DNA of 64,000 nucleotides, taken from the NCBI RefSeq assembly GCF_030848805.1, contig NC_092363.1:5704001-5768000 (forward strand), written 5' to 3'. The notes under the pieces are model-generated. The model was not told the origin of the DNA and did no database searches. It worked only from the letters and a program-made list of their open reading frames with translations. The translations under genes and the position numbers were made by a program. Position 1 is the first letter of the stretch, and every line of letters starts with the position of its first letter. This DNA comes from Temnothorax longispinosus. Its lineage: Eukaryota > Arthropoda > Insecta > Hymenoptera > Formicidae. Shown here piece by piece: positions 35,057-49,572 of the stretch.

Positions 35057-38000
35057 TATGATATATAGTAGATATAGACCGTAAAAAAATAAAAATGACA
35101 TGAAAAACGTTCAAACGAAGGGAAAAGCGACGAAAGAAATTCCGAAAAACGTTTTATCTATCTTTATTTTCACGTCTCGGTATTAATTCTGCAATTATTA
35201 ATTGCGAGGACATTATTAACTCGCGCCTCGACAGGGAGACAGTGGAGGCACGACAAGGTGACGGGAATCGCTTTAAAATACGCGAGGAATGCGCTCGAGA
35301 ACGTAAAGGAGGAAGAGACTACGTTGAGATACGATGAAGGTCAGGGAAGCGGCGATAATGAAAGGGGGAGTTAATCACTTCGACCAGACAGTACTACTGA
35401 CAATACGCGCCGTTGAGAGAAGGAGACTTTATATTTAGGGATACGAGCTATTCGGGCGCTAGTTGACTATGCAAATGCACTTCCGAAATTCGGGAGCTTG
35501 AATACCCACTACTGTAAAAAAATATATGATCCGTCAAGATATTTTATCGGAGGATGCTGTGTTTTCATCTCCGGTTATATATTTCGACAAACGATACTCT
35601 TCTTCGTTTTGTATCCACGTGTTATATTTCACGTTTAAGAATATTTACAGACGACGGTATTAGAAGCTGGAATGATTTGTCATTGGAAAGGTAGAAGGCA
35701 CATAATGGTATTAAATGCGGCTATGCATCAAGCGACGTTCGCCCCGTAAAAAGTGCAAAAAATGGGGAAAACACTTTTTCCTTCCTCTCCATACAATTCG
35801 TCGTAAACGTTAGGACAGATCAAGAGAGAACAAGAGAGAAAAAGGAAGTATCGCCAGCTGTAGCGTCCCTCGAGGACCTTCGTAACGTTGAACCAAAGGA
35901 ATAACTTATGCCCCCGCCTCTTCGCGGCGTCGAAAGAAAAATGCGTTTGCACCAAGCCAACGATCGGAGGGAACAAAATGGATGATGGAGATACAATTCT
36001 AGAGCTACCGACAGAATCTTAAATCACGATTTTTATGGTGAATTGTACGAAGCTCCGTGAAACTTACACAGCTTCTTAAAAACATCGTAAAATTTAATTT
36101 TCTTCGCGTAAGAAGACCACTCCAATTATTTGAGAAACCGCGAATCTCTATTTTACAAATTATGGTATCAATATTAAAATTTGTGTGTTCGTTATTTTAT
36201 ACAATTACATGCTGAATTGTTATATTAACGTCAAAAAATATCTGAAACATATACTAAAGAATAAGAGAAAGAGAGAAGAAAGAAGTATATGAGTTTTTTA
36301 GAGTTTTAGAGATTTGAAAATAAATTATATATGCATGCACATATACATATCGTACATACGTAAAACTACGTTACATGTTCTTCCGAAGAATATCTTTCTC
36401 CTTCATACTTTAACGTCTCGCTCTTTCTCTCTCCTAAAATTTTTCACGTTTTTGTGCGTTTTTGTTTACATTATACGCGATAAAAGAATCACCATATTTC
36501 TAGTATCTCATTGTCAGTGGAATCATTCTTTTTAAAAGTAATCCGATATGTGTCTGCGGCCTTCAACTTTTTCCATGCCAATCGAGTGCTCGCTCTATCG
36601 CCTTTACCCTCGCAGAATCCCAAACCCCTCGACGGTGTCGCGAGAGAATCTAATGAATTTGACCCGTCAATAATACGCGCGGCTCGTTGGAGGGGTAGCC
36701 TTCCCCAAACACGCCCGAAGCGAACGATAGGGACCCGTTCCGGTTTGTCTCGTCCATCCGCGTGCATTCGCGCGCGTGTATATGCACGCGCGCGCGGACA
36801 AAAGAAATAGGAGAAACGACTGCGCGCGCGGATGCAGTCACTGTGAAATTAACGAATTTTTCACGATGGACACATTAACTGTTGCCGGCCGGGTCAGCAA
36901 AAGCGTCCCCGATGCTTTATGACAACAATGCGAGCGATACTGCGAAAGGATGAGCGCGACGATAAACTGGATTTACTGTCGCGCAGTGGCAGGGGTGAAT
37001 TTATGGTGGATGCAAGTTGTATTACAAGAGAGAGCGAGATCCAAATTTTTGTACGAATCTTAAGAGAGATAAAATAGCATATTATTTTAAGATTATATTA
37101 TTATTATCAATCGTGTAATAAAAATTATCTCAGTATTATGGTACCTAGATCGCTATTTACAAAAATTATTCGCAGCTCACAAACATTATTTCTGTGTTAC
37201 ATTATCTAGTATGAGATACAAGCATGAACAAGGGTTTACATGTCTGTCTTTTTATTTTTTCTAGCACGACAGCCTCGTTTTTGTTATTAAATTTTTCAAA
37301 GTTGATAGTATCGTTTCTGTTCTCCGTAAACGTTCTCCAAGCGCGAATTTATGGTGCGAATATTAGGTGTATGTGTACATGCATCGCTGGTAATTACAGA
37401 TTTCGTGCTAGGAAGTTGTTCTTCGATTATTCGACGACGCAGTCAGCGAGCATGCGTCCTTCCGGGGAGAGCGATCCAATTAACTTTCGAAGATGTATGC
37501 ATATATACGCGTCGTTCTCCTCGAAATTAACCTCCGGTTGCGTTCCGAAGTCGAGACTCTCGAAAAAAAATCCGGTACTGCGAAGTGCCTCCTCTGTTAA
37601 ATTCCCTCCTTCCCGCACCTACGACCGTTGCGCGGGGCTAATAGGATTCGCGAAATTAATTACCCGCATTTACATAAGCCCCCGTAAACGTTTTTCTTTT
37701 CTTCCCTAGCCCGAGCCTCTGGCCTTGCCTACCTTCCACCGCGCCGAGCGGCATGCAGAGGCGGACGAATAATTCTCGTAGAGAAATTCGTGATTACGTT
37801 AACGATATCCTCGTCCCGTTTTCTCTTTTTCTCGCGCTTTGGCTCGCATCCTCCCGTTTCATTCCGACTGCAGTGCCGAGTCACTGCGTTACGCCTTTGC
37901 GTTTAGGTCGTCACGGCATTGTCCCCGTCGCCGTGCCGCGTCGTCGGCAACAGCCGCGACACGGGTAACGAGATTTGTCGTCCAAGATAATTAGATTATC

Positions 38001-41000
38001 CGCACTCTGGACGGCCAGCATAGCCGGTGTTAGTATGGGACGAGGAGGTAAACGCGCCGAACGCGCGGCGACCATGCCGCAGAGGCGACAACATCGTCCA
38101 AGTAAACGTCTGTTTGCTAATTTTTGTGAATAAAAGGAAAATACTCCACTGTTAGATCGCGACTGGCTGTCGCGAGAAACGATTGCTGTCATTACGGCCT
38201 CGGAACTAATATTTAAATTCGTATGTAAAGAAGTGAAAATGAGATATATTTAATAGTCAAATTGCTCAAAATTATTTAGATTAATTGCAATTTTCTTGTT
38301 CCTGTATAACGTGTTTTTCTCAAATTTAAGCAAAGATATCTTCTTTATTCCCATGCAACGTATATAATTTATTCTAATAGCTCTTTTTATTTCCAGCATT
38401 AAATAATTTATGATTAATCAATCTTTTTAATTTAAAAGTCGAAAGAAAAACCTTAAAAGTTGGCGAGAACTTACGTTTATAATTCTCTGTATATTTCTCT
38501 AAGAGATTTTACTTTTACAATATTACGTTAGACCGTTATGAACGGGACGACGATATTGTAATAAAATTGCATCTTAGAGTATGCTGCTAAATATAAATGG
38601 GAATTCCATAGAGCCGCGTTTACCGTTTTCAGTAACACAATTGCATGCGCGCGCCGCGCCGTCTTCATGAAGAGGAGGCGCAAAGTAATTACTTGCGATC
38701 TATGTTTCTCCGTGTCCGCCGTTTGCGCGCGCCAAGTATAGGTATATATCGCGCCCAGTAACAAGAGGCAGCCTTATCAACCACCGGTACATGTCCAATC
38801 AATTTTCAACGTGACGGCGCACGCCGCTTTTGTGGTAATATCTATTATTCGGTATCCCGGGACCGGCTGCATTCTACCCTCACGCATCACACACGTGATC
38901 TCCTCGTGACAATGGCGCACGGAATACCACGGAATTCCCAGCGCGTTCCCGACCCCAGCTTTCCAGATCAAAAAGCGCTGAATGCTCGCAACTTCTGATG
39001 TCTGATGACGAACCGAATCTCCGAGAGACGCTTTGACCACAGTAACGCGTCGCGGTTTTTTGAGCATTTAATCCGATGAAAGATTTAAAGTTGCGAGGGC
39101 TGTCAAAAAATTTTTAATTGCACGTATGTTACATATTATCTTAACTTACATTTGTACAATGTAATCTCGCTCTATCTCTCTCTCTAAGGCTTATATAATT
39201 ATTTAATCTATTTAAAGTATATAATACATAGTCTAAATTTATAGTATTATATATTAATATACAATACTTTGATGTGTATAAATTAACAAATTAATTTTAA
39301 CTTTAATTTTATTTTGAGTATCTCTGACACACTTTTTGATACGTGATTCACGTTACGACTATAAACGTGGGTCTTACTTATTGATTCGTTATACTTTACG
39401 TTAACTGAACATCGTACCATCATATTTTACCAAATTATTACAGGCACGCAATAACTCCGTTTGAGATTTAATTGAGACAGGTGGAAGGAAAAGTATAACA
39501 CATATTGGAGTTACATAAATGAATAATTACTTACGAGAAACTGTATTTTACGAGTCAAATTACCTTCTTTTATAAATAACTTAGCGAATTAATTTATTAG
39601 TGATTGCTCCCGCATTTTTCATATTCAAATAATAGATTATCTACTGAAATACTAACGTCCTATATAATAATTCGCAATTATGTAATCAAGTCAATTTTTA
39701 TAATGACTCATTTCCAATAGCATTATATGCAGATGCGACTGTTTCTAAAGAAAAGAATTATAGTATAGCATGTGTGCAGTAATGCATGTTATCGTTCTAA
39801 ATGTCTCTTTTTCTTGTCCAAAGACAAAAGAATATGTATTACGTGAGGAGACTCACAAATAACAGATAAAGATGGTAATAAGGCGTCTACGTAGGAGCAA
39901 AAAGTATTGAGAAATAAGTTTGCAAAATTGGTCTGTTACCTGCAGTGAATATGAATACTGAATACGGATTCTTGCATTCTGTTGCATTCTTTGAACGTCT
40001 ACGTGTATAAACTTACTTATACATTTTACGTTACTAACAGAGGAATGCTCTTTTTCATCCATAGTATAAGATAGACAATAAACCTCAAACATAATTAATG
40101 AATGATAAAGATTAGAACGGAGAATTGGAGACGAGCAAAAAAAAAACAAGTATAAATTAATTAATATCAGATGAGAATGGCGATTGAAGGGGGAACGAGG
40201 AGAGGAAACCGACAAAGAAGACGGAACAAAAATTGCCGCCGCAGATCCGGGCCGAATCGACAGATACAATACGTCTAATGTATCCGTGGAAACAGCGGGG
40301 GCGCAGATACTAACCGGACCTTTCTAGCAGACGTATAGTCTCGCGCACACGAACGCAACACCATCCAGAAATTGAAAGTCGATTGAATAGCGCCGCTCCA
40401 CGGTGTCGGGAATGGATACATGCCGATTGTGTCGGTGAACTTGAATCCCGGGCACACAATGGGCTCAATGAAACGCATCATTATTGTCCAATTCCTCTCT
40501 CCTCTGTTTCGGCTTCTTCATCTGTGTCTCCTTTTTCGTCTCCTCCTACCTTTCTTCCGCTCCGTTTCTGCTCGCGCAAAGGTCCGACACCCGTTCCCTC
40601 CTATACGTCGAGATTTCGTTGATGCCATGCCTGTACGTACATACGTACATATGTGTACGTACACGGCGCGATCTAGTAAAACATACGAGCGCGATTCATC
40701 ATTCGATTCGTGAGCCGCTCTGTCGAGATAAACGATTTTGCGTCCCCGAAGAGCTTACGTCCGCTCGAAAATATAATGTCAAATATAGTTGTAACAGCCG
40801 ATAAACGGCTTATCAATAGAACGGCGGAACGATAGAAAATTGCTTAAAATTGCATATTGAGCTTCAAAAGAGAATTCATCAAATTTTATGCTTTTGTAAT
40901 CAACAGATTAACACATTAAACATTAATAATACGATACGTATTTGACATAAATTAACGTTATCTAATTCCTACGGTGAATAAATAAATAAATAATTAAAAG

Positions 41001-41671
41001 TACAAGAAAGTAACGTGCATATTTATAGAAAGAAAGAACAACTGTTCACTATTAAATATAAGCTTTTATAGAACTTCTCTTTATTTGATTCGATATTTCG
41101 TTTCTCCGCCAGGCGCGTAATCTACTGTTCACACGGTAAAAGCATTAATTTTCTATCTTACCTCATCGCAATGAAAGCCATTATTGGCCCGTTAATATCG
41201 ATATGCATCGTGTGGAGCCATGTTACTCCACAAAAAAAAAAAAGAAATCGGATCGGTACGTGTCGGTCGATTCCTTTCACCGTGGTGCATCGCGGGAGTT
41301 GATCAGGATGATTAATAACGCGAGGGGTTAAATCATTAAGTGGCTTATACGTGGACCTGTAGTCGCGGGAGAGGACGGGGAGTGCAGAAAGGATTGGGTG
41401 GGTAAAAGAAACGAGCGCGCAGAGACAGAGGGGGTAAGCGAGAATAAGGGCCAGGCCGAGGTACTTTCGATGAGGGATCCTGCTGCGGTGCACAAAGAGA
41501 AAGAGGGAGCAGGGCGGTGAGAGGGGAGGGGTTGCGCGCGGTGGGTATTGAATGCTGCACCAGACCTCCATAGCCCGGCTCCGCGGCGGCAGAGCAATTC
41601 CCTTTAGTTTATTTTTCCATGGGTAATGAACCCCTGTCCCTACTATGCGTTGCATCGACAAGGCCGGTCGG
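35057..41671. other. Long non-coding stretch
   Basis: AT-rich background with CpG-richer patches at 35220-35480, 36580-36850, 37420-38110 and 38630-39060. Open frames reach 161 codons (+, 37224-37709) and 167 codons (-, 41158-41661); both are overlapped by opposite-strand frames and match nothing known to me. No TIR element or RNA gene seen. Confidence 0.5.
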
Positions 41672-41704
41672 CCGACCGACCGACCGACCGACCGACCAAC
41701 CGAC
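41672..41704. repeat. (CCGA)n tetranucleotide repeat
   Basis: About eight CCGA units with one CCAA variant, preceded by GGCCGGTCGG, which makes the left edge partly palindromic. G+C-rich tetranucleotide arrays are unusual beside the otherwise dinucleotide-dominated repeats here. Confidence 0.9.
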
Positions 41705-44700
41705 CATGCGCTTCCGCCTGCCGCTAACGAAACGTTATTTCGCGATTCTGTGTAGTACTTGACGTTTGACCGCGCGTCTCTACTTTTTTACTCGCGTCTG
41801 CTCATTTTGTGACTCGCGCTACGCGAATGCATTGCGATTGAATGCGAGTAACTATAACGGTCGAGAAAGCGGACTTTACGAATAAACTTCGTTAATGATC
41901 ACTGATTTACCTCTCTTTCGTTTGATATGTTATAAAATAAAGAATCAAATAAGGATCAAATAATTATTGGTACTGAAACTTTTATTTTATTGGCAAGTGT
42001 TTTTAGATATTTCGCCGATATTTCGTAGAATTTTTATCACGCGGAGGAAAACTATATTTGGTATTTTAAAGATAAATCCCCTTCCAGCAGTAATTCCTGA
42101 ACGTGCGGTATGGTCCAGCGATATAAACTGTTTTTCTTCCATGAGGCAGTGCAATGTCTCGCGCATTTACACGATGTCATGGCCGAATGTCCAGAAAAAA
42201 CGGTCCTTTTTCTCCGACTATTCGTATGCTCGCGAAAGGAGTCTGGTTGCGAATTCCTGAGGGTATTCCCTGTACCGTGGCCGAGAAGCTCGCTTTATCG
42301 CGCGCAACGAACATCACTGGATTAAGCCACGTTGCAACGGTAAGCGATGGCGCCCCGGGCTATTGGGTAATCTACAATTTTATACGCTGTATCCCATGTG
42401 GCGTAGTAGAAAAGAAAGTAGAGATTCGGTAGTTCTCGTAATTGCTTCGTGAATATGGACCAATAAGAATGCGCATTGGTGCAGGCGCTCCTCTCTACGG
42501 AGGCACTAAATAGTTTTACTTGCAACCGAATTCTCGGCTTATGATGTGCAAAAGTGCTTATTTGATGTAACATATGATGCAGAATTCTAATATTTAGTTT
42601 TTCAATTTTTATGGTTATGGAATTAAAGTTTATGGTACTCTGTCTCACGCTTCTTGCAGTTAGCTATCAAGAAAATAACCATATGATTATTATTTTAATT
42701 AATACGATTATTATTCGTTTATGGTGATTCAAACAGCATAAAGACGCGATATATGAAAATCATAAAATGTTAACATTAGGCATAAGATTTTGTTTGATGA
42801 TTGAAAATGTCTAAATTAGAGAAACGATACTGGAGATACTGGAGAGAAGCGTGGGATGTTATTGTACTAAATCACACATACTCCGTGATGCAGTAAGTGT
42901 GTCGATCGACAAGTTGAAACGGATCTCGAAATGGGTACGCTCGCCATTGAACTCGGTATTATCGCTAAACATAGCCGGCGTAGAGGGCCGCGCTGAATTG
43001 TCGGGGATAGTCGGTGTTATTCGTACCCTCGCTATGCTACGGTATAGTACGTAGGTGCAGCGTGCATGCCCAACAGGCAAGCATGGTCCAACGCAGATCG
43101 GAGGGTGAAAGAGGGAACGAGGAGCGGGGAAGAGGAACAAGATACCAGTCGTCCGTATAATCTGTAGATCTGACCGCGCGTGTTCTGCCCACGAATCCCG
43201 TGGGTGGTAACCGCCTCGGGGACCTGATTTACAGGTGTAACCTGCAATAACGGCTCGCGCGACCTATCGAATCCGAGAACTTAGGATCGTAGAATTTCGC
43301 TGTACCGATATCCCGAGAAGCTGCGAGGCGCTTCGCGCATCGCGGTAACCGTGGAAGAGGATTCTCGCTTCTCATGGCTCAAACAAAAGTAGAATCTACT
43401 ATCCAACTTAACGGCGAGAGAAAATTGCGCCTCTAGGAGAATAATTTTGCGCATTATAACGCGTGGATTCGTGCAGATTGATCCATTGTGCGAACTGCAT
43501 GGGAACTTTTTACGCAAATTTGTCTGGCAATTGGCATGTATTATCTGAGAATCACGAATAGTAACACATATGTGTTTGATTCGAATTTTACGAGAAATTT
43601 AATATGTTTTGAATAATACTAATAATGTTGAAGAAATATATTGAAATAGTTCATGTTACGTTATGTTATAGATTTTCAGTGTTATATAGATTATTTATTA
43701 TTTTAGCACATATTTCAGATACCTAGAAATATAATTCGAATACGCAGTTGTTAATATTGAAAATATTAAAAAAATATGTATAATATATTAATATCAAAAT
43801 ATTCACAACATAAGTATAAATATTCATAGAAATATATATACTAATTTATAGATAATTGATACATTGATACAAGATTTAGCTGATATCCGAAATTATTGAA
43901 TATCTATAACGTCTGTCAATCGCGTTAATTATTCTGAATTTTCTCGGGATTTTACATTTTTGTATCACGTAATTTGTTAGTACCAGTATTTATTTAGATA
44001 CGATCTGACTAATAAATAACCGTTAATGCTTTTGCACAATTCGCTATGTTGATATACTACAATACAAAATTAAATATGTTTTTAAGCTCACAAAACATAT
44101 ATCGAGCATTTCGCGTTGAAACTGCAAAACACATTGTAAAATTGGACCCTAATTAAGGAGAATAATTGGCTACTATAGGCAAACACGTATTGTACCTGGA
44201 AGAGTCAATTTACACAACTTTTGACACTAATTCTAGCAAAGTGGAAACCTCGGAAATTCTAATGCTTAACGGAACATTGTAATTACTAGCATGACGTGAA
44301 ACCTGAGAAATCCGATTGACACACAAATCTCTCGAGACGTTCCCGATGGGTGCTACGTGATTTCACGTAATATGGCCGTGTTATCATGCAAAATCGAAGA
44401 TGCACTCGATTGATATCCTTGTCACATCTATTGCAGGAGAGCTATGATGATTAGGAATATTTACAATTAATTTATATTAATTATTGAAAGACAATATATA
44501 ACAACCGCATTTCAGAAAAAAAACCATTACAAATGTTATTTATAAATAATTAAATTTTAGAGTTTAGTGAAAAATTTAAATGAAATTACTTTTTTCTTCA
44601 AAAAGGAAGAACGACTTATTGCGCTTTTGAAGTTATTATAATATTTGCTCGCTTTCTACCGCGTTTTGCAGTTTGCAGAAATGTTTCTGGGAAGAAATTT

Positions 44701-47700
44701 TCGCATATAAATTGATACCGCTATAGAAAGTATCACCGCGGTATCGTACACGAGTATCGTTTGCGACGTCATTAAATACCATTAAAATTATATGGTAAAA
44801 AGAACGTATCTGATTACAAAGGGACGACTCCGCTTCATCTCTGCGATCGGGAACTCGCAATAGGGTCATCATGGATGCCTCGGTTGCAGCAAAGTGTAAC
44901 CCAGTTTCTATGCGCCGCCAATTACAAGCAGGCGAAGTGGTTCGTAAAGCCTCAAAAGAACGCGACCCATTTTGCATTGATTTCACTTGCGCAGCTTTGA
45001 AAGGAAAGAAATACTTCTCGCCTTGGCTGCAATTACAAACGATGCGGATTGTAACCCAAGCTGAAACGCTTTTTTTAATGACATTGACTTGTTTCCTGCA
45101 TTGACGTTGCTTGTTTTCAACGAGTATTATCATTAGTATCATTACACCGTTACGCACGGGCGCGCGGAGAAATTTGAATAACTATATCGTTAACAACTCA
45201 ACTCTCTTTTCATAATTCCATGGCTAATGAGCTCCTTTTGTCGAATGCACAGGTGTATGAAATATAGGTCGAATATACAAGCTTTGTAATTTGATGGACA
45301 AGTTCTTATCAGTTTAAAGTTTGAATAAATAAAAGTGTATTAAACTCTTTCACTATTTGAGAACGCAGTCGTGCACGGGAAGCCGATATAATTGCTCTTA
45401 TAAAATTATAAAAATGAAAGTATAAATGGATGAAGCAAAGGAATTAAAGATATCCCACAATATCTCTAACAAATGCGACAATTTAATCTTTACAAAAACA
45501 AAGTACTACAAACTCTGTTATATCTGCGGTAAAAACAGTGATATTACTATATATAGGTACTGCAATTTGTTCCCACATATGTAGACATTATTTTTGATAC
45601 ATGTATCATACTTATTACACGCGTTTATAAATATATAATTTACACATTAGAAACACGTAAAGATATTTACTTGAGAAAAATCACGCGTTTCTTTTTTCTT
45701 TACGATAAACATTTTCTCGTGATGGGGGGCTTTCGCCTTGGTGCAACATATGCCTTGCGAGCGCGATCATCAGGCCTTAACCCGTCGCTTTCGTAATCGT
45801 CGCTGAACGTTAGATTAGCTCCTTCTGTCGAGATCGCCGACACCTGGCGAACCACCTGGTCATCGATAGCCCTCGCTCGCTCAAGGGTGAGGGACGGTGA
45901 AACGATTCTGCAGGCCACACCGGCTCCGCTCGCGTATTCGCATTCGAACGGCCGATTCAGGTGCCTGGGACGATCCCCGAAGCACAGATATACGAAACAC
46001 AGGTAGCGTGTCCCGCAGCGATAGGATCTCCCATCAGGACGATCCGCGCCGCGATCGGAGAAATGCGGAGTACGGCGGAACAGGTGCGCGCACGGCACTT
46101 GAGAAATCACTGCACCTCCTCTCGCTCTCCCGCCTCTCGGACTCTACCTCGTCCACCCTCTCCGTTTGTATCGCGTACGCGAAAAAAAAGGTGAAATTCG
46201 AAAGGCATACGTTTCACCTCGGCCCAGTCGCTCGCCAAGAATCGCTCCGTCGAATTAGCCCGGATCTCTCCGTGTTGATGTAAGATCCCAGATTTTCGCT
46301 ACACGTAATTTCTTAATTGTACACCTGAAGGATTTAAGGGTTTAATCACTACCGAAGGTTTGCCGCAAATAATTTCGCAAGCAAACTGTTTCTCTTCGCA
46401 ATTTGGAGAAACGTTTTTTGAGATATGTGAAAGTATTGTATATATTGGGGTTTAGTTTTTTTTTTATTTTTAACGCAACATTTACTCGCGTAATGTGCAT
46501 CTAACTTGCCATTGTTAATTCTAATCTCTAATAGTGTGTTTGTCATCGAGATACCTTAACCACGATTAATTAAACTATTTGTAATTTGGAATATTATTAA
46601 TTGCAGTTATTAAATTTAATGCATCATTAGATGGGCAGCCTCTCTAATTAAAATCGCAATGCAGCGCGATGTTGTTTAAACAGAGACAGAGGAAAACAGC
46701 GTGCAACCATGATTTTTTTCATAAGTAGGACATCGCGCATTTTTTCATCGCCCAGATGTAGTTGTCGTGCGCGCAAGTGCTCTGGCAGGTGACATCTGCG
46801 GGGGCTATGATATTATTTTTACTGTCATGCGTACACGTACACACGTATGTTCATAAATACCTACGGTATTATACAGCGAAATATTTTCCCTCCCTCCCTT
46901 CCTCCTTCCATTGTCTCTGATATTATATCATTTCTCTCTGCATAGATCTTCATTTCTAATCTCCGTTTTACAAAGGAATCTCTTAAACGCAACCGCGCGG
47001 CAAATTTTTGCTGGAGAGATCTATGTTTTTATAGTCATTCTAAACACACAGCAAACGAAGAATAATGAGCCTCTGCCGAATTTCAGCGCGTTTGCAGTTG
47101 AAATGATGGTTGCGAACGTATATTTTTCGTTTAGCGAAATACGAGATACCGAACTTTTCCTATGTATACGCATTTCGAGCCCGCAAATTCCCATACATGT
47201 TTTCTCATTTATATCGAGATTGTCGATCGAGTTTGCGCGCAAAATTATGGGTTATTCGCGAAAGCAAAACTTTCTCTCAATTTTTACGAAAAGAATCGCA
47301 ATCCAACGTTCTACTTTGAGCAAATATAGTTTTCGCAGGACTTCTGCAAAGTAAACGCTGCGATTGTTCGCAACGCTATGCGACGATGCGTTCGAACCAG
47401 TTCCGGATGCATTGTGCGTGTCACACGTATGAACATGGTCATAACGATGGATCAGGCTATTTGCTATGAAATTGCCGGCCAACCGCGCTTTCGGTCTCGC
47501 CGCTCGATAACGATATGCGCGATGCCACTGGTCCTGGTTGCTTGCAGGGATAAAATAAAAGAATGACAGACTGACACTCCCCGAATTTCGCACCTTCCGT
47601 CGCGCCGCCGCCAGAACGCTCGACATATGGGATGCGTCAAAGCGCGTAATTATTGGCTTCTGGCGAGGAATTGATCGGCAAAACTTACTGGCTGTTTCTC

Positions 47701-47937
47701 CTGTCGGATCGAAGGACAAACCCCAGAAAATTGTCCTTTGCTCTGAGAACGACACGCGATGGCGGCGTTCCGGTTTTGTCAAAAGGGCCTGGCGTTATTA
47801 TTGGTTTAAGCAGAAAATATTCTTTACGGCGGTTTGTCCATTCTGTTCTTTCCTTTCGCTTCGCAGACACGCATTTGCCGACACAAATAAGTTAAATAAA
47901 ACAAAATTTCTCAAGCAGTTAACCGATTAACATAATA
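41705..47937. other. Long non-coding stretch
   Basis: AT-rich, especially 43520-44640 and 45160-45700. CpG-richer at 42850-43380 and 45720-46280. Open frames reach 176 codons (-, 47252-47782) and 173 codons (-, 44636-45157) without recognisable domains. The minus frame 45700-46110 has the most protein-like C-terminus but no ATG. No gene called. Confidence 0.5.
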
Positions 47938-48176
47938 GGGGTATTCAAATAAGTTAAAGTTTAACGGTTTGACAGGTTATGTCGGGTTAAAGTCGAGTAA
48001 AAAGTTAATTAATTAACTTTGGGCGCGTTACTCTTTAAGGTTATGCAAAATACATAAGTGACTTATTAACCTATCACATTAATCTTTGGGTTAAAAGTGT
48101 AAAAATTAACTTTTTACTCGACTTTAACCCGACATAACCTGTCAAACCGTTAAACTCTAACTTATTTGAATACCCC
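47938..48176. mobile_element. 239-bp MITE with 73-bp TIRs and TA target
   Basis: The left arm 47938-48010 starts GGGGTATTCAAATAAGTT; the right arm 48104-48176 is its reverse complement with a single mismatch by eye. TA flanks both ends (47936-47937 and 48177-48178). The centre is about 93 bp of AT-rich sequence without coding capacity. A TA target fits Tc1/mariner-like transposition; PIF/Harbinger (3-bp target) is less likely but not excluded. The near-identical arms indicate a recent insertion. Confidence 0.88.
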
Positions 48177-48673
48177 TAATGTGAATCGACGATAAAACAT
48201 ATCACATAGCTTTTGACAAGAATATATATTGAAAATTTGATATGAAGATGAAGTTATAGCACGTATTAATTTAATAATTTTAATTATATTATACATATCG
48301 AGATACTAAAAGGATTAAAATTAATAAATTAATAATATAAGGATTAAGAGGATTTTGGTCAGGCTAATTAAAAGATCAATTAAAGGACTAATTAAGAGGA
48401 TTTGGATTACATGTTTCACTAATATCGTCGGCAATATTTTAGTTAACTAGATTTTCTCCACTTCTGATTATTACTTTAGTCTAAAAAATGTAATTTTCTT
48501 ACGATTAAGAAAAATATTCATGCACGGTGGCTGTGATTAGAAATTTTGAAGACCTAAAGTCACATGCAAATGAACATCCGAATGCGGGTTTCTACGTAAT
48601 ACAATCGTACATTCTCGACAGTTATGTCGAGCGGTAATAATTGAGTTGGCCGGGACACGAGCGAAAGCGTTAA

Positions 48674-48720
48674 CGAAGATATTATGCAACCGATCGTCGC
48701 TAATCGGCAAATGGTCCGAG
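48674..48720 (+). repeat. Diverged direct repeat, copy 1
   Basis: CGAAGATATTATGC is followed by ATCGTCG.TAAT.GG.AAATGG.CCGA. The second copy is at 49573-49619. I count about eight differences over 47 bp, mostly transitions. Origin unknown; it could be an old dispersed repeat or a duplicated regulatory site. Confidence 0.6.
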
Positions 48721-49572
48721 ACACCAGATGTTACTGCACATGCGTGACTGCCTTTGATTTCGATATTCATGCGACAACAGATTTGTAATTTTTTTCGATG
48801 AACGACCCAACAAGGTAGTTTTATTGTTACTGACCCCAGATTTGTCCATTTACTTCCACGAATCTGTCACTTTCCGATTGTCATTTTATACACGATTGCA
48901 CATTTACTTCCTTTAAATTATATACACGGGAATAAAAACTCTTGGAGAAACAGACATTAAACTTTCCTTTCGTATAAATCTCGTAACGAGTAAAGCGGTT
49001 TCTATTACGTCCAATTTGTATCCATATTTATTATTCAAAGTAACAGCTCACTAAATACTTTAAAAGACCAGTATGGGAAATTGAAATCAAATCCGGGAAG
49101 TTCATACATTCATAAATGTTTTATGGACGATTGCTACCTTTCCGATCAGCATTCGAAATGATGGATCATAAAATATAGTAGGTCAAAAGTCATAAAATAT
49201 ATTTTATTATAAATTACGGTGGATTAGCACTCGTAATGTATGAAAAGCGCGAATGTAAAACAGGTAAATCATATATCAAATGCCATTATCAGCCGAAAAA
49301 ATATGAATAAATGAGCTCACCGTGATACGTGAAATATATTGAAGGTAGGCTACGCGGAAAACTGCAAAATGTGCTGTGGCGCAGTGCATATCGACAATTG
49401 CAGCGTGTCCCCCTTTTTAGTATAGGTAATTATGAAGCTAATGATATACATACGCAGTAACGATATTGGTAGATTGCAGTTGGTACAACGAATTATTAGA
49501 GCGATAATCAGTATCACGAACCAGAGAAGCCGATATCCCATATCCACAATTTGTAATTAAGAATTTTATTAG

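Noticed and set aside
41210..41242. Pol III-type transcript end at the hairpin TGTGGAG / CTCCACA next to an A homopolymer
   Set aside because: On the + strand the homopolymer is A, not T, and no internal promoter boxes are visible on either strand.
41158..41661. 167-codon open frame on the minus strand
   Set aside because: Pro/Ser/Leu-rich frame in a purine-rich segment, with two other minus-strand frames over the same DNA; composition artefact.
44636..45157. 173-codon open frame on the minus strand
   Set aside because: No recognisable domain, and a plus-strand frame overlaps it. Kept only as a length curiosity.
47252..47782. 176-codon open frame on the minus strand
   Set aside because: No domain or motif recognised, no splice signals, opposite-strand frames overlap, and residue use looks random.
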